Below are positions 6,822 to 7,322 of a stretch of 7,322 nt of DNA, in pieces. The notes beneath the pieces were generated by a model. The model was not told the DNA's origin and ran no database searches. It saw nothing but the letters and a program-made list of their open reading frames with translations. The position numbers and the translations under genes are program-made. The stretch comes from Holophagaceae bacterium (GTDB lineage Bacteria; Acidobacteriota; Holophagae; Holophagales; Holophagaceae). The stretch's first letter is position 1. Every line of letters begins with the position of its first letter. The DNA is taken from contig JANXQX010000055.1 in the NCBI GenBank assembly GCA_025353305.1, forward strand, positions 1 through 7,322, read 5' to 3'.

Positions 6822-7322
6822 ATGCGCCTAGCCGCTCTAGCCCTCGTTCCCTGCCTGCTGGTCGGCGCCGCGCCGGCCCTGAAGGCCCCTGAGAAAACGG
6901 CGAAGGCCTTCCCCTTCCCCATCCATCAGAAAACCCTGCCCAATGGACTCAAGATCGTCGTGATCCCCACGGGCCTGCCGAACCTGGTGAGCATCCAGAT
7001 CCCCGTGAGCACAGGCTCGCGGAACGAGGTGGAACCTGGCAAATCCGGGTTCGCCCACTTTTTCGAGCACATGATGTTCCGCGGCACCAAGACTGTCACG
7101 CCGGAAATGTGGAATGAAGCGCTGAAGGAAACCGGCGCTTCTCAAAATGCATTCACATCGGATGATCTGACGAACTACCACACCCTTTGTTCGAAGGACG
7201 ATCTCGAGGGCTGGATCAAACGCGAAGGCGACCGTTTCCAGAACCTTTCCTATAGCGAAGAAGGCTTCAAGACCGAGAGCCGCGCGGTGCTGGGGGAGTA
7301 CAACAAGAATTCCTCCAACCCG
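6822..7322 (+). CDS. M16-family zinc peptidase (pitrilysin/processing-peptidase type), N-terminal part
   Basis: The first 167 codons are visible; the gene continues past the right edge. A signal peptide (MRLAALALVPCLLVGAAPAL) indicates export. A typical M16 start follows: residues 39-48 LPNGLKIVVI, then STGSRNEV and GFAHFFEHMMFRGT. The inverted zinc motif H-x-x-E-H is H79, E82 (catalytic) and H83. E159 in ESRAVLGEYN, 76 residues after H83, fits the third zinc ligand. SQNAFTSDDLTNYH (107-120) is the conserved active-site strand region. All catalytic residues in view are intact, so an active protease subunit is expected; M16 proteins often work as pairs with an inactive partner, which could lie beyond the edge. 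The ATG at 6822 has GGAG five bases upstream (6813-6816). A T8 run at 6804-6811 has no preceding hairpin and is not a terminator. Confidence 0.93.
   Translation, partial: MRLAALALVPCLLVGAAPALKAPEKTAKAFPFPIHQKTLPNGLKIVVIPTGLPNLVSIQIPVSTGSRNEVEPGKSGFAHFFEHMMFRGTKTVTPEMWNEALKETGASQNAFTSDDLTNYHTLCSKDDLEGWIKREGDRFQNLSYSEEGFKTESRAVLGEYNKNSSNP

Noticed and set aside
6837..7181. Minus-strand open frame opposite the M16 peptidase
   Set aside because: The plus strand shows an intact H-x-x-E-H site and signal peptide in this interval; the antisense frame has no recognisable content.

Overview
The window is GC-rich, densely coded bacterial DNA. It has one leftward block (positions 1-4634, minus strand) and one rightward block (4789-7322, plus strand), which diverge from a 154-bp intergenic region. 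Tat- and Sec-type export signals and the gene mix suggest a Gram-negative bacterium. Protein style and intergenic palindromes look to me like Acidobacteriota of the Holophaga/Geothrix kind, but this is an impression from reading, not a search result.

Leftward block, in transcription order: a [2Fe-2S] small subunit (4634-4155), a Tat-exported molybdopterin large subunit of the isoquinoline 1-oxidoreductase / aldehyde oxidase type (4153-1991), an XdhC-type cofactor chaperone (1994-1008) and a MocA-type molybdopterin cytidylyltransferase (992-399). Spacing is 1 bp, a 4-bp overlap and 15 bp, so these four genes form a compact operon. It encodes a two-subunit molybdenum hydroxylase plus the two proteins that make its molybdopterin-cytosine-dinucleotide cofactor and deliver it. 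No FAD subunit or cytochrome c is visible, so the electron acceptor and substrate are unknown. Forty-four bases further, on the same strand, begins the first 118 codons of an MmeI-like restriction-methylation protein, which runs off the left edge.

Rightward block: an exported MsrB-MsrA fusion (4789-5877), a secreted double NTF2-like (DUF4440-type) protein of unknown function (6074-6793), and the start of a secreted M16 zinc peptidase (6822 to the right edge). The 196-bp gap between the first two genes holds the most structured non-coding DNA here: a long imperfect hairpin that includes the msr stop codon, abutting the first of two copies of a roughly 40-bp element, each ending in the palindrome GTCGGCCGCAGGCCGAC. 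A TAATTT box exactly at -12 to -7 of the DUF4440-type gene suggests leaderless transcription.

Most of the window is ordinary metabolism and envelope maintenance. The items most worth a second look are the palindromic elements at 5873-6018, the partial MmeI-like gene, and the divergent pairing of a periplasmic molybdoenzyme with a periplasmic methionine sulfoxide reductase. I see no clear evidence of an undescribed multi-gene system.
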